Origin: Candidatus Melainabacteria bacterium | Lineage (GTDB): Bacteria > Cyanobacteriota > Vampirovibrionia > Obscuribacterales > Obscuribacteraceae | Reading direction: 5' to 3' | Length of the DNA: 64,000 bases | Assembly: GCA_016699165.1 (NCBI GenBank) | Contig: CP064963.1 | Location: 3,286,001 to 3,350,000, forward strand | In this document: positions 34,638 through 44,528 of the stretch, in pieces | Layout of the letters: each line of letters starts with the position of its first letter | Numbering within the stretch: position 1 is the stretch's first letter | The notes under the pieces: model-generated | The model's input: the letters and a program-made list of their open reading frames with translations, nothing else | What the model was told of the DNA's origin: nothing | Database searches by the model: none | Position numbers and translations under genes: made by a program

Positions 34638-36801
34638 CTGATCTGGTCCTTTTGACTTTTTGATTTTCTCTAAAATAAGCACGCCTGCATAAATTAAGAT
34701 TGCCACCGCACCCAGTGCTCTCAGTCCAATCAGCATCGATAAATATTCTACGCAAACGCCCACCAGTCCTCCAAGTATATTGAAGGCAAGGCTCGTGCTT
34801 GCTGATTTTGTTTCTTTGAACAATATGGCAAACATGATTGAGGCGAAAACCATGGGAAGCAGAAATATCGCTGTTCCTGCAATCTGGGCTGGAATCTCGC
34901 CAAGGGAAGTAAGCGCGCTAACTTCGGTGAAAGTGGTACCAAGTAAAGCCGCAACCAGTCCAGCTCCAACAATATATAAGTTGTTGAGTTTGAACTTCGC
35001 CACAAAATAATTAGCAATTAAAATTACCAGCATCACCCCTGATATCACCGTTCCATTCACGAGCCAGGTGGAGCCGTATAACAAAGATAGAACCGACATT
35101 GCTCTTACTTCAAGTAACATAAATCCCATACCGGTCAAGAACATTTGCCAGTTCATCGACTGGTTTAAACCTTGTTTGAATTCGCGTGCTACAAGCCCAA
35201 ATCCAAGCAGTAGAACCGAGATAATCGGGAGCATATAAACAGCCGGAACTTCTTTCTTGGGTAAGAATAAAAATGGCCAATCGTCGGTCGATACTGGAGT
35301 GCTCGAATTCAAATTAACTGGACGCTCTTTCATCTCTGTTATGAGGGTGCCCTTGCGACCGACTGCGCCAGGACCGCTTACAAGAAATCCAACATTGACG
35401 CGCTCATTATTTACGCAATAACCTAGCGGCTCCATTTTGGTGGCACTGCCAAGTGCTTTGCTATGCCTGTCGTAGAGCCAGTCTGTGAACGAAAGAAATC
35501 CTATTACTATCATGCCGTCTTTTTTAAGATGGCGTGCAGCATCATTTAGCGATTCCTGAGTGAACAAATAGTTGTCCATACGCAAGCTAGACAAAGAGGA
35601 GAAAGCGGCGTGACTATCAACGTAGGCAAATAAAATCACATCATATTTTTTGTCTGTGGTTTTTAGGAAAGTGCGCGCGTCCATATTCAGTAAATTGACT
35701 TTACTGTTGGCATAAGGTTGCTCTGGATGTTTGCGTTTTCCAAGTTCGATGATGCCTGGATCGATTTCAATTGCATCGATGTGCGAAGCACCAGTTCTGA
35801 TTGCAGCAGCCACGTCTGAGCCATTGCCAGCGCCAAGAATGAGCACATCTTCTGGCGTTTTGGTGGGAAATTGAAACGGTCGCTCAAAAGCAAAACGCAT
35901 TTCCTTTTGAATTTTTTCCGGAAATTTAGCCAGATTTTCTGGTGTGCAGTCTACGATTTGCTGGAAATTATCGTAATTGACATAAATTGCATATCCCCAG
36001 AATTTATTTTCTTTGGGGTCTGAATTGGGCACGCGCTCTTTCACTAAGTCAATTCGGTAGTATGGCGACCAGACCGTTTCAACATAGTCTGGCCCATAAA
36101 AACTGCGGGCCATAAATGGTGCTAAGGCAAATGTATAAACTAGTGCAAGCACAATTATCAAAACGTGAACGAGCCGCTTTTTCCAGATGAATAGACCCAC
36201 TCCCACCACTGCCATCCAAATTCCAGGCGAGCAATTGAACCAACATAAAGCTGAAAATAAAATGGTGCCAGCAAGAGCACCAAACACATTAAGAGAATAC
36301 GCTTTGAGCGGTGACATTTCTTCGAACAACTGACCAATGCGCTGGCCATAACCAACGAAAGTCAAAACGCCGAGTGTGAATGCGCCAAGCATTACAGCAA
36401 GTGACATCAAAGTAGTAAGTAATTGAGAGCCGGGAGCGGCTCCGTTAACACCGGCTGAGCCCACGCCAAAGAGCATGAACTTAAACGGGTCCACAAAAGT
36501 CAAGAATGTGAGATGGAGTCCCAGAGCGCATATGAGTAGTCCGCATAGATAGAGAAAAACATAGGCGGATAGTTTCATATAATCTTTTTGCGATTGGCCC
36601 AGACGAAACCCAGTCCAAGACCCAGGAACGCTGCCATTAGCGGAAGATTTTGAAATAGGCAAAGATACGCATTTCGGTCGCCAACCAGCGAATAATCATC
36701 AATTCGCAAAACAGGCTGAGCATGCTAATAAGTATTAGTTCGCGCTCGAGCTTGCCCAAAAAGCCTGGGGAGGCTGGTGTTTCCTTCAATTCGGAAGTCA
36801 T
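34617..36801 (-). pseudogene. multi-TM spermidine-synthase-like gene with two frameshifts
   Basis: The intact reading needs one extra A in each of two A-runs: minus-strand A-runs at 36648-36651 (AAAA) and 36585-36589 (AAAAA). Adding both gives exactly 729 codons (728 residues) from an ATG at 36801, with GAGGA five bases upstream. It restores ELMIIRWLATEMRIFAYFK joined to NLPLMAAFLGLGLGF, then DYMKLSAYVF, a conserved membrane start of this family. As written the largest frame is 681 codons from a TTG at 36662. The rest has about ten helices and a Rossmann domain with VLILGAGNGSDVAAAI, IDAIEIDPGIIELG, NMDARTFL and RMDNYLFTQESL. It may be a true pseudogene or an assembly error. Confidence 0.8.
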
Positions 36802-36948
36802 AAAATCCTCATGGCTGCGACAAAATGGATCTATTTTAAGCTCTTTACTTCGTCTATAACTAGTTATTATTCATTTGCGAAAAGCTCAATCTAATAGGGT
36901 GCTTCTTACTGTAAAATGCACTGAAATAACCTACTAGGGGCAAAAGTC

Positions 36949-37971
36949 ATGCACTTCAAGAAGCTTGTAATAATGGTAGCTTTGACAACACTCTCGCTTG
37001 CCGGTCCGGCTTATGCGCAAAATGGCAACCCTGATATTTCGGCTGTGACTTTGCAAGTGGTACCTGGTCAAGGTGGCGGCGAGTCGGTGGTCACTCCCAG
37101 GGGGATGGTTGTTCCCTTGCCAGGACCCGGCGTCAACGCGAATTCGGTCCAGATATTTATGGGCTCGCAAGGCGGTTACTGGTATGTAGACCGCAACGGT
37201 CAAAACGTTGACTTAACTGCGGCAGTCGAGCGCTTCAGACAAATGACAGGGCAGGGCAATATGCCAAATCAAATGAATCAAGCGCAAATTCCACAATATG
37301 CTGCCGCTCCGCCTGTAAATGTCTATAACGAACAGGCGCCATCTAATTCATCTTCTGGCAGCGGCGTGGGCTCTACTCTTGTGACCGCAACTGCGGCGGG
37401 ACTTGGTGCAATGGCAGGCTCGGCGATGACGAATTCGTATTACAACAATGGCTATTATCACGGCGTTCCATATGGCACCCCAGTTTATTATCCGCACGGT
37501 GGAAATCCGTATTACAGAGGAAATGGTGGCAGCACAGTTAATGTAGATCGTACTTATAACGGCGGAAATAACACTGCCAATGTCAATAATGGCGCCATCA
37601 ATAGCGCTCACGCCAACTCTTTTCAGAAGCAACAAGACTGGTATGCAAATCAGCAAAAACAAAATCCTGCTCAATTTCAAAACTGGCAAAAAAGTGCTTC
37701 GGGCGATAACCCATTTGTGAACCGAGGCGGAGATGCACAAGGCGGAGGTTTTGCCGATCGTCGCAATGCCGCACAAGGTAATGCTGGCGAACAAGGTGGC
37801 AGACATGGCTTGTTCAATCGCGGTGGTGGCGAAGCTAATGCTGGAGCTGCAACCAATAGTGGTGGCAGATTTAATCGCGGTGGAGCCGCTCAGCCGGAAG
37901 CTCAAGGCGGACGATTTGGAAATGCTGGTGGCGGTGGTGGTGGTCGATTTGGTGGCAGGCGCGGACGTTGA
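36949..37971 (+). CDS. secreted Gly/Asn-rich protein with C-terminal RGG-like repeats
   Basis: A 340-residue exported protein. The signal peptide is KKLVIMVALTTLSLAGPAYA with cleavage before QNGN. The mature N-terminus (about 25-95) looks folded; the middle is Asn/Gln/Tyr-rich (YYNNGYYHGVPYGTPVYYP). The last 100 residues are a Gly/Arg-rich repeat of the type GGRFNRGG, GGGEA, GGRFGGRRGR. It has no known family; composition suggests a surface or matrix protein, possibly binding polyanions. The stop overlaps the next gene's TTG by 4 bp (TTGA), so they are co-translated. AGGGG lies nine bases before the ATG. Confidence 0.7.
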   Translation: MHFKKLVIMVALTTLSLAGPAYAQNGNPDISAVTLQVVPGQGGGESVVTPRGMVVPLPGPGVNANSVQIFMGSQGGYWYVDRNGQNVDLTAAVERFRQMTGQGNMPNQMNQAQIPQYAAAPPVNVYNEQAPSNSSSGSGVGSTLVTATAAGLGAMAGSAMTNSYYNNGYYHGVPYGTPVYYPHGGNPYYRGNGGSTVNVDRTYNGGNNTANVNNGAINSAHANSFQKQQDWYANQQKQNPAQFQNWQKSASGDNPFVNRGGDAQGGGFADRRNAAQGNAGEQGGRHGLFNRGGGEANAGAATNSGGRFNRGGAAQPEAQGGRFGNAGGGGGGRFGGRRGR

Positions 37972-40388
37972 AATCGAAATCAAATATAGTCTTAATTTGT
38001 ATTCTTGTTCTTTTGCTCAGTTTAGTAGCTTTGCCTATCACAGGCTGGCTCATAGCGCAAAGAGCACTGCCTGATCAAGAAGGCATCATCGCTATTTCGA
38101 CCTTGCAAAAGGAAGTCTCTCTCGTTCAAGACGATCGCGGCATTCCTGCTATTCAAGCAACAAGCGACAAAGACGCTTACGCTGCGCAAGGCTGGTGGGT
38201 TGCCTCGGAGCGCTTCTTCCAGATGGATATGTTGCGACGTGCGGCTAAGGGAACTCTTTCTGAAATATTTGGCTCAGGCACTCTTGCCCAAGACAAACTA
38301 ATGCGTCAGATTGGAATAACTCGCGCTGCAAAAGCGCAGTTGAAAATCGCTTCTCCCGAAGTAAAAGCAGCGTTGCAAGCTTATAGTGATGGCGTAAATT
38401 CTTATATGCGTTTGAGTCGCAGCAAAAGACAATTAGAATTTTGGCTAATGATGGATGATCCCGCTCCATGGACTGCTGAAGACAGTCTTGCTGTGATGAA
38501 ATATCTAGAGTATTTGCAAGGCGAATCCTGGAGTCTGGATGATTTGCGTCAACGAGCAGTGAACACTGCTGGAGCTAAAGCTGCGTCTGAGATTTTTGAA
38601 CAGCCTTTGTTTGAAGGCAAAGAAGAAGTCAAAGAAGTTAAAGATACCAAAGCACTGTTGCCTGTGTTTGATTTTAACGCGGTACCAGATACAGTGCGCC
38701 ACCTTGTATCTAGTCTTCCCGGTATTGGCAGTAACGCTTGGGTGGTTTCGGGCAAAATGACCGACACCAAGGGCTGTTTGCTTGCACTTGACAGGCATAA
38801 TATTTTTACCGATCCAAATCTCTGGTATGTAGCCACACTGATTACACCTTCTAACAAAGTATCAGGCATGAGCATTCCGGGAGTGCCGGGTATTCTGTTT
38901 GGTCGCAACGATTATATTAGTTGGGGCGCGACGGCACTCAAAGCCGACACCCAAGACCTTTATATAGAGTCGTTTTCGCAAAATATTGCCAACAAGTATA
39001 AAACTCCAACCGGCTGGGCACCAGTTGAAGAAATAATTGAAGAAGTAGGATGCCGCGGTCCTGTGGGCAATAAAATATTCCAACAAAAGGTGCTTCTAAC
39101 AAGACATGGTCCAGTTTTAACGCAGTCTGGCGATTCTGCCGTAGTGCTTGCCTGGAGTGGACACGACAATGTCATTCCCTCTCTTGATTCCTATTTGAAA
39201 ATAAACAAAGCTAAGAACTGGTCAGAGTTTCAAACTGCTCTTCAAAGCTATAAGGGTGAGCCGCAGAATTTTCTTTTCGCTGATAAAAATGGCAATATTG
39301 CAATGCAAGTGGCAGGAAATGTTCCGGTGCGGAGCCTTTCTGCTTATACGCACAAACTCAATGCTGGTCAGATTCTTCCAGGTTGGACCGGTAACTGCGA
39401 TTGGATAGCGCGATTGAATTTTAACGAACTGCCAAGCGTGTTGAATCCGCCCAAAGGTTATCTAGTAGGCAAGACGGATAATTTAAATGGCACCATGCTT
39501 GATGTCACACCCTATCCACAGTCAAGAGTACAAGCATTGCTCGACGCAAGCATCGCATCTACTCGCCGCCCCGGATTGCCAGAGATGGCATCGTTTCAAG
39601 CGGACGATTATGGTGCATTGTCTAAGCTGGTCAAAGACATGCTCAAAGATTCAGTCACTAAGCTTGAAAACATAGATAAGACTCAACTGGTTTTGTTAGA
39701 CAAGTTTGAAGAATGGGACGGCATGCTCTCATCTGATAGTATCCCGGCTACTGCTTATGAAGCATTCATGCGTATGGCTGCCAGACGTATTCTAATTCCC
39801 AAGATTGGTGAAGACCTTACGAACCAATACATCAATAAATATCCTCGCTGGACTCATTTCCTGGAAGGTGTGTTAAGGCGCAAAGATACTGCCTGGTTGC
39901 CGCCTGAAGAGCGTACTTTTGATACTTTTATGGTGAGCACTTTTTCGCAAGCATTGAAAGAAATCAGAGTAGTGACTGAAAATGAAAATCCAGACGCCTG
40001 GAGTTGGAAAAATCTGCATCAAATTCATTTCCAGAGTGTAGTCCTAAACGGGCTTCCTGACTGGCAGAATCAACTGGGCAAAGTGATAAATATCGCACCT
40101 GTTGGCGTGCCGGGTGATGGTGATGCGCTCAATGCTTGCAATGTTTCGTACAGTGCAAAAGGCGAATACAATTGCACTGTGGGTCCGGTGCAACGTTTAC
40201 TCGTCGATATGTCCGACTCAGATAAGTACTATGAAACTCAGCCTTTGGGACAGTCGGGGCATTTACTTTCTAGCAACAGGCTCGATCAGCTTAAAGCCTG
40301 GCTAACGCAAAAGCCATTGCCGGTGTCATTTTCCGAGCAACAAATAGATAAGTACAAGCATAAACTGATTTTTGCACGGGAGATCTAA
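37968..40388 (+). CDS. penicillin acylase family N-terminal-nucleophile hydrolase
   Basis: An 806-residue member of the penicillin amidase family, which cleaves acyl-amide bonds such as acyl-homoserine lactones or beta-lactam side chains. A membrane-anchored or signal N-terminus (IVLICILVLLLSLVALPITG) is followed by the alpha chain (VQDDRGIPAIQATSDKDAY, QGWWVASERFFQMDMLRR). Autocleavage exposes the catalytic Ser255 in IGSNAWVVSG. LGRNDYISWG-like, NFLFADKNGNIAMQVAG and the C-terminal GDGDALNACN match the beta chain. The substrate cannot be read off; quorum-signal breakdown is one option. It uses a TTG start with weak ribosome site, overlapping the previous stop. Confidence 0.9.
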   Translation: MKSKSNIVLICILVLLLSLVALPITGWLIAQRALPDQEGIIAISTLQKEVSLVQDDRGIPAIQATSDKDAYAAQGWWVASERFFQMDMLRRAAKGTLSEIFGSGTLAQDKLMRQIGITRAAKAQLKIASPEVKAALQAYSDGVNSYMRLSRSKRQLEFWLMMDDPAPWTAEDSLAVMKYLEYLQGESWSLDDLRQRAVNTAGAKAASEIFEQPLFEGKEEVKEVKDTKALLPVFDFNAVPDTVRHLVSSLPGIGSNAWVVSGKMTDTKGCLLALDRHNIFTDPNLWYVATLITPSNKVSGMSIPGVPGILFGRNDYISWGATALKADTQDLYIESFSQNIANKYKTPTGWAPVEEIIEEVGCRGPVGNKIFQQKVLLTRHGPVLTQSGDSAVVLAWSGHDNVIPSLDSYLKINKAKNWSEFQTALQSYKGEPQNFLFADKNGNIAMQVAGNVPVRSLSAYTHKLNAGQILPGWTGNCDWIARLNFNELPSVLNPPKGYLVGKTDNLNGTMLDVTPYPQSRVQALLDASIASTRRPGLPEMASFQADDYGALSKLVKDMLKDSVTKLENIDKTQLVLLDKFEEWDGMLSSDSIPATAYEAFMRMAARRILIPKIGEDLTNQYINKYPRWTHFLEGVLRRKDTAWLPPEERTFDTFMVSTFSQALKEIRVVTENENPDAWSWKNLHQIHFQSVVLNGLPDWQNQLGKVINIAPVGVPGDGDALNACNVSYSAKGEYNCTVGPVQRLLVDMSDSDKYYETQPLGQSGHLLSSNRLDQLKAWLTQKPLPVSFSEQQIDKYKHKLIFAREI

Positions 40389-40389
40389 A

Positions 40390-42009
40390 ATGGCATCCTT
40401 GAAGAAAGTATTGGTCGCTGACGAGATTAGCGACGAAGGTATAAACGTTTTATCCAAAGATCTGGATGTTACATACGATCCCAAAATTACTCAGGAAGAA
40501 ATTTTAAAAATCATTCCAGACTTCGACGCCATCCTGGTTAGAAGCCGGACTCAAGTTACGCCCGATGTGATTAATGCTGGCAAAAAGCTCAAAGTGATTG
40601 GACGTGCCGGCGTAGGTGTCGACAACATAGATTTGAAAGTTGCCACCGAATCTGGTGTATTAGTAGTCAACTCTCCCGAGGGTAATACTGCGTCTGCCGC
40701 AGAGCATACGCTGGCATTGATGTTTGCACTTGCTCGCATGGTTCCTCAAGCTGACTCATCGATGAAAGAAGGAAAATGGCAACGCAATAAATTTATTGGG
40801 GTTGAGTTATTCAACAAAGTACTTGGTATCATCGGGCTTGGCAAAATCGGCTCGAGAGTTGCTCAAGTGGCAAAAGCCATAGGCATGAAAGTGCTTGTGT
40901 ACGATCCTTTTATAAGCAAACAAAGAGCCGAAGAGCTGGATTTAAGAACAGTTGGTCTGGAAGAAATCTGGCGTCAGGCTGATTTCATTACTTTGCACAT
41001 ACCAAAAACAAACGAGACCACAAATCTTATAAGCGGAACCGTTCTTTCTCGTATCAAACCAGGTGTGCGTATTATAAACGCTTCGCGTGGTGGAGTAATT
41101 GATGAGGCGGCGCTTGCTCGCGCTATCTCAGATGGTCGAGTGGCTGGAGCTGCACTAGACGTGTTCGATACAGAGCCTCCCAAAGATTCTCCTCTCCTTG
41201 CAGTAAAAGATAAAATAATAATGACACCACACCTTGGTGCATCGACAGTTGAGGCACAGTACAACGTCGCTATCGACCTTGCTGAGCAGATTCGCGACTA
41301 TCTAATAGATGGCGTTTGCAGAAGTCCGGTCAATCTTCCATTCATGCGTCCGGACATATTGAAAAACCTGGGCAAATATTTTGGACTGGCAGAAGCTATG
41401 GGTGCTATCGCCGGAGGGCTTATCACAGGCTCTGTTCGCGGTGTCGAGATTTTAAACTATGGCGCACTTGCAGTAAAAGACACCACACCACTTACAGTGG
41501 CTGCACTAACTGGACTTTTTAGAAGTAGAATTGAAAGCGTCACATATGTCAATGCTCAAATTATTGCAAAATCTCATGGCATAAGCGTGCGCGAGAGCCG
41601 GCTTGAAGATAGTGGCGCAGGCAATTATCGCGAAGAGTTAGGACTTATTATTTCGTCCGATGAAGGCATTGTGTCGATGACCGGCACCGTTCTTGCTCAT
41701 AACGAAGCGATAATTACCAAAATCAATGACCATCCTATAAACCTGACACCATCTAAGTTTATGCTCTTCACCATGCACCAGGATAGACCAGGTATGGTGG
41801 CGAAAGTAGCAACTATTCTTGGCGACAAAGACATTAACATAAGCACTATGAGCGTCGGGCGAGTCGATATTCGACAGCACGCCATCATGGTTCTCACTCT
41901 AGACGACCCAATTGAGCACACAGTAGTGGAAGCACTGCAACAACAAGATGGCATTCACTTAGCCCGATTTATTTCACTTAGCGTAGGCAGCGCCGCTCTG
42001 GTGCACTAA
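40390..42009 (+). CDS. serA: D-3-phosphoglycerate dehydrogenase
   Basis: A 539-residue SerA that commits 3-phosphoglycerate to serine synthesis. The ATG at 40390 has GGGAG seven bases before it. An N-terminal substrate domain (VLVRSRTQVTPDVI, VGVDNIDL) is followed by the NAD-binding fold with GIIGLGKIGSRVAQVAKA and NASRGGVIDEAALA. TPHLGASTVEAQ carries the catalytic His. The long C-terminal part has the ASB domain and an ACT domain (HQDRPGMVAKVATILGDKDINI), the long type of SerA that is commonly regulated by serine. It starts 1 bp after the acylase stop. Confidence 0.96.
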   Translation: MASLKKVLVADEISDEGINVLSKDLDVTYDPKITQEEILKIIPDFDAILVRSRTQVTPDVINAGKKLKVIGRAGVGVDNIDLKVATESGVLVVNSPEGNTASAAEHTLALMFALARMVPQADSSMKEGKWQRNKFIGVELFNKVLGIIGLGKIGSRVAQVAKAIGMKVLVYDPFISKQRAEELDLRTVGLEEIWRQADFITLHIPKTNETTNLISGTVLSRIKPGVRIINASRGGVIDEAALARAISDGRVAGAALDVFDTEPPKDSPLLAVKDKIIMTPHLGASTVEAQYNVAIDLAEQIRDYLIDGVCRSPVNLPFMRPDILKNLGKYFGLAEAMGAIAGGLITGSVRGVEILNYGALAVKDTTPLTVAALTGLFRSRIESVTYVNAQIIAKSHGISVRESRLEDSGAGNYREELGLIISSDEGIVSMTGTVLAHNEAIITKINDHPINLTPSKFMLFTMHQDRPGMVAKVATILGDKDINISTMSVGRVDIRQHAIMVLTLDDPIEHTVVEALQQQDGIHLARFISLSVGSAALVH

Positions 42010-42017
42010 GAGGGGTT

Positions 42018-44243
42018 ATGTCTCACTTCAGACCAGCTCTTTCAATAACGCTTTCGTTTTTTATCTTAGCTGCCACTGTAAGCGCTGCTCATGCGCAATT
42101 CGGCGGGATGAACTCGGACGCAGATTTGAGCCCGATATCGGTCAAGCAACTGAATTTAGCCAAAGAAAAGAAGAATGAAGCGGCGGCAGCACCACTTAAT
42201 TTTGCTTCCTTTTTTAAAGCAAAAGATCTTGAAGCTCATGCACTGCCACCTGTGAATATGTCCTCGATGCAAATTCCAGGCTTGAGTGCAAAAGGTGCTG
42301 AGAAGTTGGGCTTCAATCACTTTGTTGTGGTCAATGACACTGGTTTTAGAAACATGACCACTCTATACAAAGAGAACCGAACACTGGGTAAACCATCGGT
42401 GGTGACAGTTGATTCGATGATGCATCCATATTTTGCCTATCGCAATGGATTAATCGCCGACATAATAGAAACGAGGCTTTCCGAAGAGTTGAAAGTGATG
42501 CTGGAAGCCACTCTCAAGCAATCTATTCTTGACTATAAAGCCACAGATGACGAAGAAGTCCAGGATGATATTCAGCGCAATATGGCATTTATTCTGGTGG
42601 CACTGAGTTATTTTGATGCCAAATATTTAACCATAGACCTGGGCGGTGCAAGCGATTTAGCCCGAGAAGAAATTAAGCGCATTAATTTAGCCAAAAATGC
42701 TCGTACTGCCATTGGAAATAATATTCTTGATTTTGGCTTGTGCCAACCCTACGGTTGGATGCTCAAATCCCCAAAGCTGGAGCAGTTTTGCAAAGCTTAT
42801 CTCTGGCTATCATGCATGTATTTCCCACTCAGTAACGTAAGCGAAGGCACCGCCGAAGGTGGCGGCAATAGCTTCAGACGCTCAGTACTTTTATATAGAG
42901 CACTAGCAAATGGAAAAGTGACAACACCAGATGGCTCGGTATCGGCGATGGAGATCTGGAGCCGCATTTGCAAAGTAATGTCGCTCAAAGATATAAACGG
43001 ACCCGAGTCAAAAAACACCATTTTGCCGGTTGATTTGTCTGCTGTTTTTGAATCGTCTGAGATTGATCTTGGCAAATTATTGAAAGATATTTCACGCCCA
43101 TTGTCTCAAACCAAGATGCTTTTGATGGTCAAAAACAAATACGCTTCATCGCTTCGCGCAGAATCTTTCAAGGATATTGGTTCGGGTAAGACGCAAAAGA
43201 ACCTTCATGTATTGCGCTTTTTTCCTCGCATCGATCCGCCTGAATTCACCTGGCTCAAAGCGGCTGGACTATTCTTCAAAGAAGGCGCCAAAACCGAAGA
43301 AGGCGACGATAAAATGGTCCCGCTTGGTCTTTTAATTCTGCACGCTCATGGTTTTCAGTCTGCTACAAATTATTTGAGCGAACATCAAGATTCACTTGAT
43401 CCTGAGCTGCTTAAGGGGCTTTCGACCCTTTACGAACTGACTGAATCGAACGAATCTCCGACCTGGAAAATAATTTCTCCTCTTTTAGAGGCGCAAGATG
43501 CCGCTGCTCAAGGAGTGATGCGCACAGGCACGTGGAGAATTCGTCAGATGGAGACAGCGCTTGGTGCCTGGCTCGATAGCCATGTCGCTTGTGCTGATTT
43601 GAAGGCTATTGCACAGCCTGAACCTGACAAAACGCCACCGCCACCACCACCTGCTTCTTCTTCTTCTTCTTCTCACACTTCTCATTCTGCGAATGCTTCT
43701 GCGCCAAGAAGAATAATTCCACCTTCTTTCCATTATCTGGAGCCGCGTGCCAGCGTTTATAAAAGAATGGCTGACGACTGCGCCAGCCTTGCCAATGAAT
43801 TGAATAAAATTGGGTATTTCACCCAAAGTCATAAAAAGAGGAGCGAAGACTTCATCAAGCTCTTTGGTCGCTTGTCCACAGTGGCGACACAAGAGGTGAA
43901 AGGCCAACCAGTGACTAAAAACGACTTTTCAATTCTGGCAAATATAGATCAGGTTCTTTCGCAAATAGACAACTCCTTGCCTGGATGTGTTTATCTAGGC
44001 ACCCAGAACGCCAAGGACAGCAAGGGGCGCGGTGTGACCATGGGGCTTGGCGATGCCGGTCGTCTGTTTATGATAACCAACACCACGCAAGGTGCCACTT
44101 TGTGTCGTGGTGGAGTCTACACTTATTACGAACAATTTGGCGGTGTGGTCAAACCGACACACTGGACACGCAAGCTCGAATACAATCTATTGCGCCCGCC
44201 GGGTTGGGCAAGCCAATTCGATATCGTTCAAGACTTGAAATAG
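42018..44243 (+). CDS. exported DUF3160 protein
   Basis: A 741-residue secreted protein with a Sec signal (ALSITLSFFILAATVSAAHA, cleaved before QFGG). The mature part matches DUF3160 proteins: NHFVVVNDTGFRNMTTLYKEN, VTVDSMMHPYFAYRNGL and a C-terminal GVYTYYEQFGG..KPTHWTRKLEY. One low-complexity stretch lies at about 537-560 (Pro- then Ser-rich). The function of the family is unknown; the members are exported and large. AGAGGGG lies four bases before the ATG and 8 bp after serA, so it shares that transcript. Confidence 0.85.
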   Translation: MSHFRPALSITLSFFILAATVSAAHAQFGGMNSDADLSPISVKQLNLAKEKKNEAAAAPLNFASFFKAKDLEAHALPPVNMSSMQIPGLSAKGAEKLGFNHFVVVNDTGFRNMTTLYKENRTLGKPSVVTVDSMMHPYFAYRNGLIADIIETRLSEELKVMLEATLKQSILDYKATDDEEVQDDIQRNMAFILVALSYFDAKYLTIDLGGASDLAREEIKRINLAKNARTAIGNNILDFGLCQPYGWMLKSPKLEQFCKAYLWLSCMYFPLSNVSEGTAEGGGNSFRRSVLLYRALANGKVTTPDGSVSAMEIWSRICKVMSLKDINGPESKNTILPVDLSAVFESSEIDLGKLLKDISRPLSQTKMLLMVKNKYASSLRAESFKDIGSGKTQKNLHVLRFFPRIDPPEFTWLKAAGLFFKEGAKTEEGDDKMVPLGLLILHAHGFQSATNYLSEHQDSLDPELLKGLSTLYELTESNESPTWKIISPLLEAQDAAAQGVMRTGTWRIRQMETALGAWLDSHVACADLKAIAQPEPDKTPPPPPPASSSSSSHTSHSANASAPRRIIPPSFHYLEPRASVYKRMADDCASLANELNKIGYFTQSHKKRSEDFIKLFGRLSTVATQEVKGQPVTKNDFSILANIDQVLSQIDNSLPGCVYLGTQNAKDSKGRGVTMGLGDAGRLFMITNTTQGATLCRGGVYTYYEQFGGVVKPTHWTRKLEYNLLRPPGWASQFDIVQDLK

Positions 44244-44528
44244 AAACGCGAATAAATTGTTGAGCCAACTTCATTGAGCTTCGTTGCTTAAAATGCGTCT
44301 CATGAAAAGCCATCTAAAAAGCAGAGGGTGAAAGTACTTACATTTTGAAGACTGGCTTGCAATGAGCTTTTTCACGCTCAATGCGGATTAGCTCTGTGTA
44401 ATCTATAAGCGATGTGATCAGGAATTGCCAAGTTGTCACCGTGCTACAGATTTATGGGATTTATTTCAATATCCCCGCATCGACGCTTGATATAGGATTG
44501 AAACAGAAAAGGGCGCACAGGTCAGAAT

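Noticed and set aside
37348..37983. 211-codon frame opposite the Gly-rich secreted gene
   Set aside because: It is the mirror of a Gly/Asn-rich repeat gene with a signal peptide and start site; the antisense frame is rich in Ile and Ser as expected from such a shadow.
43485..43907. 140-codon frame opposite the DUF3160 gene
   Set aside because: Basic Arg-rich run is the reverse of Ser/Pro codons; no independent start or family.
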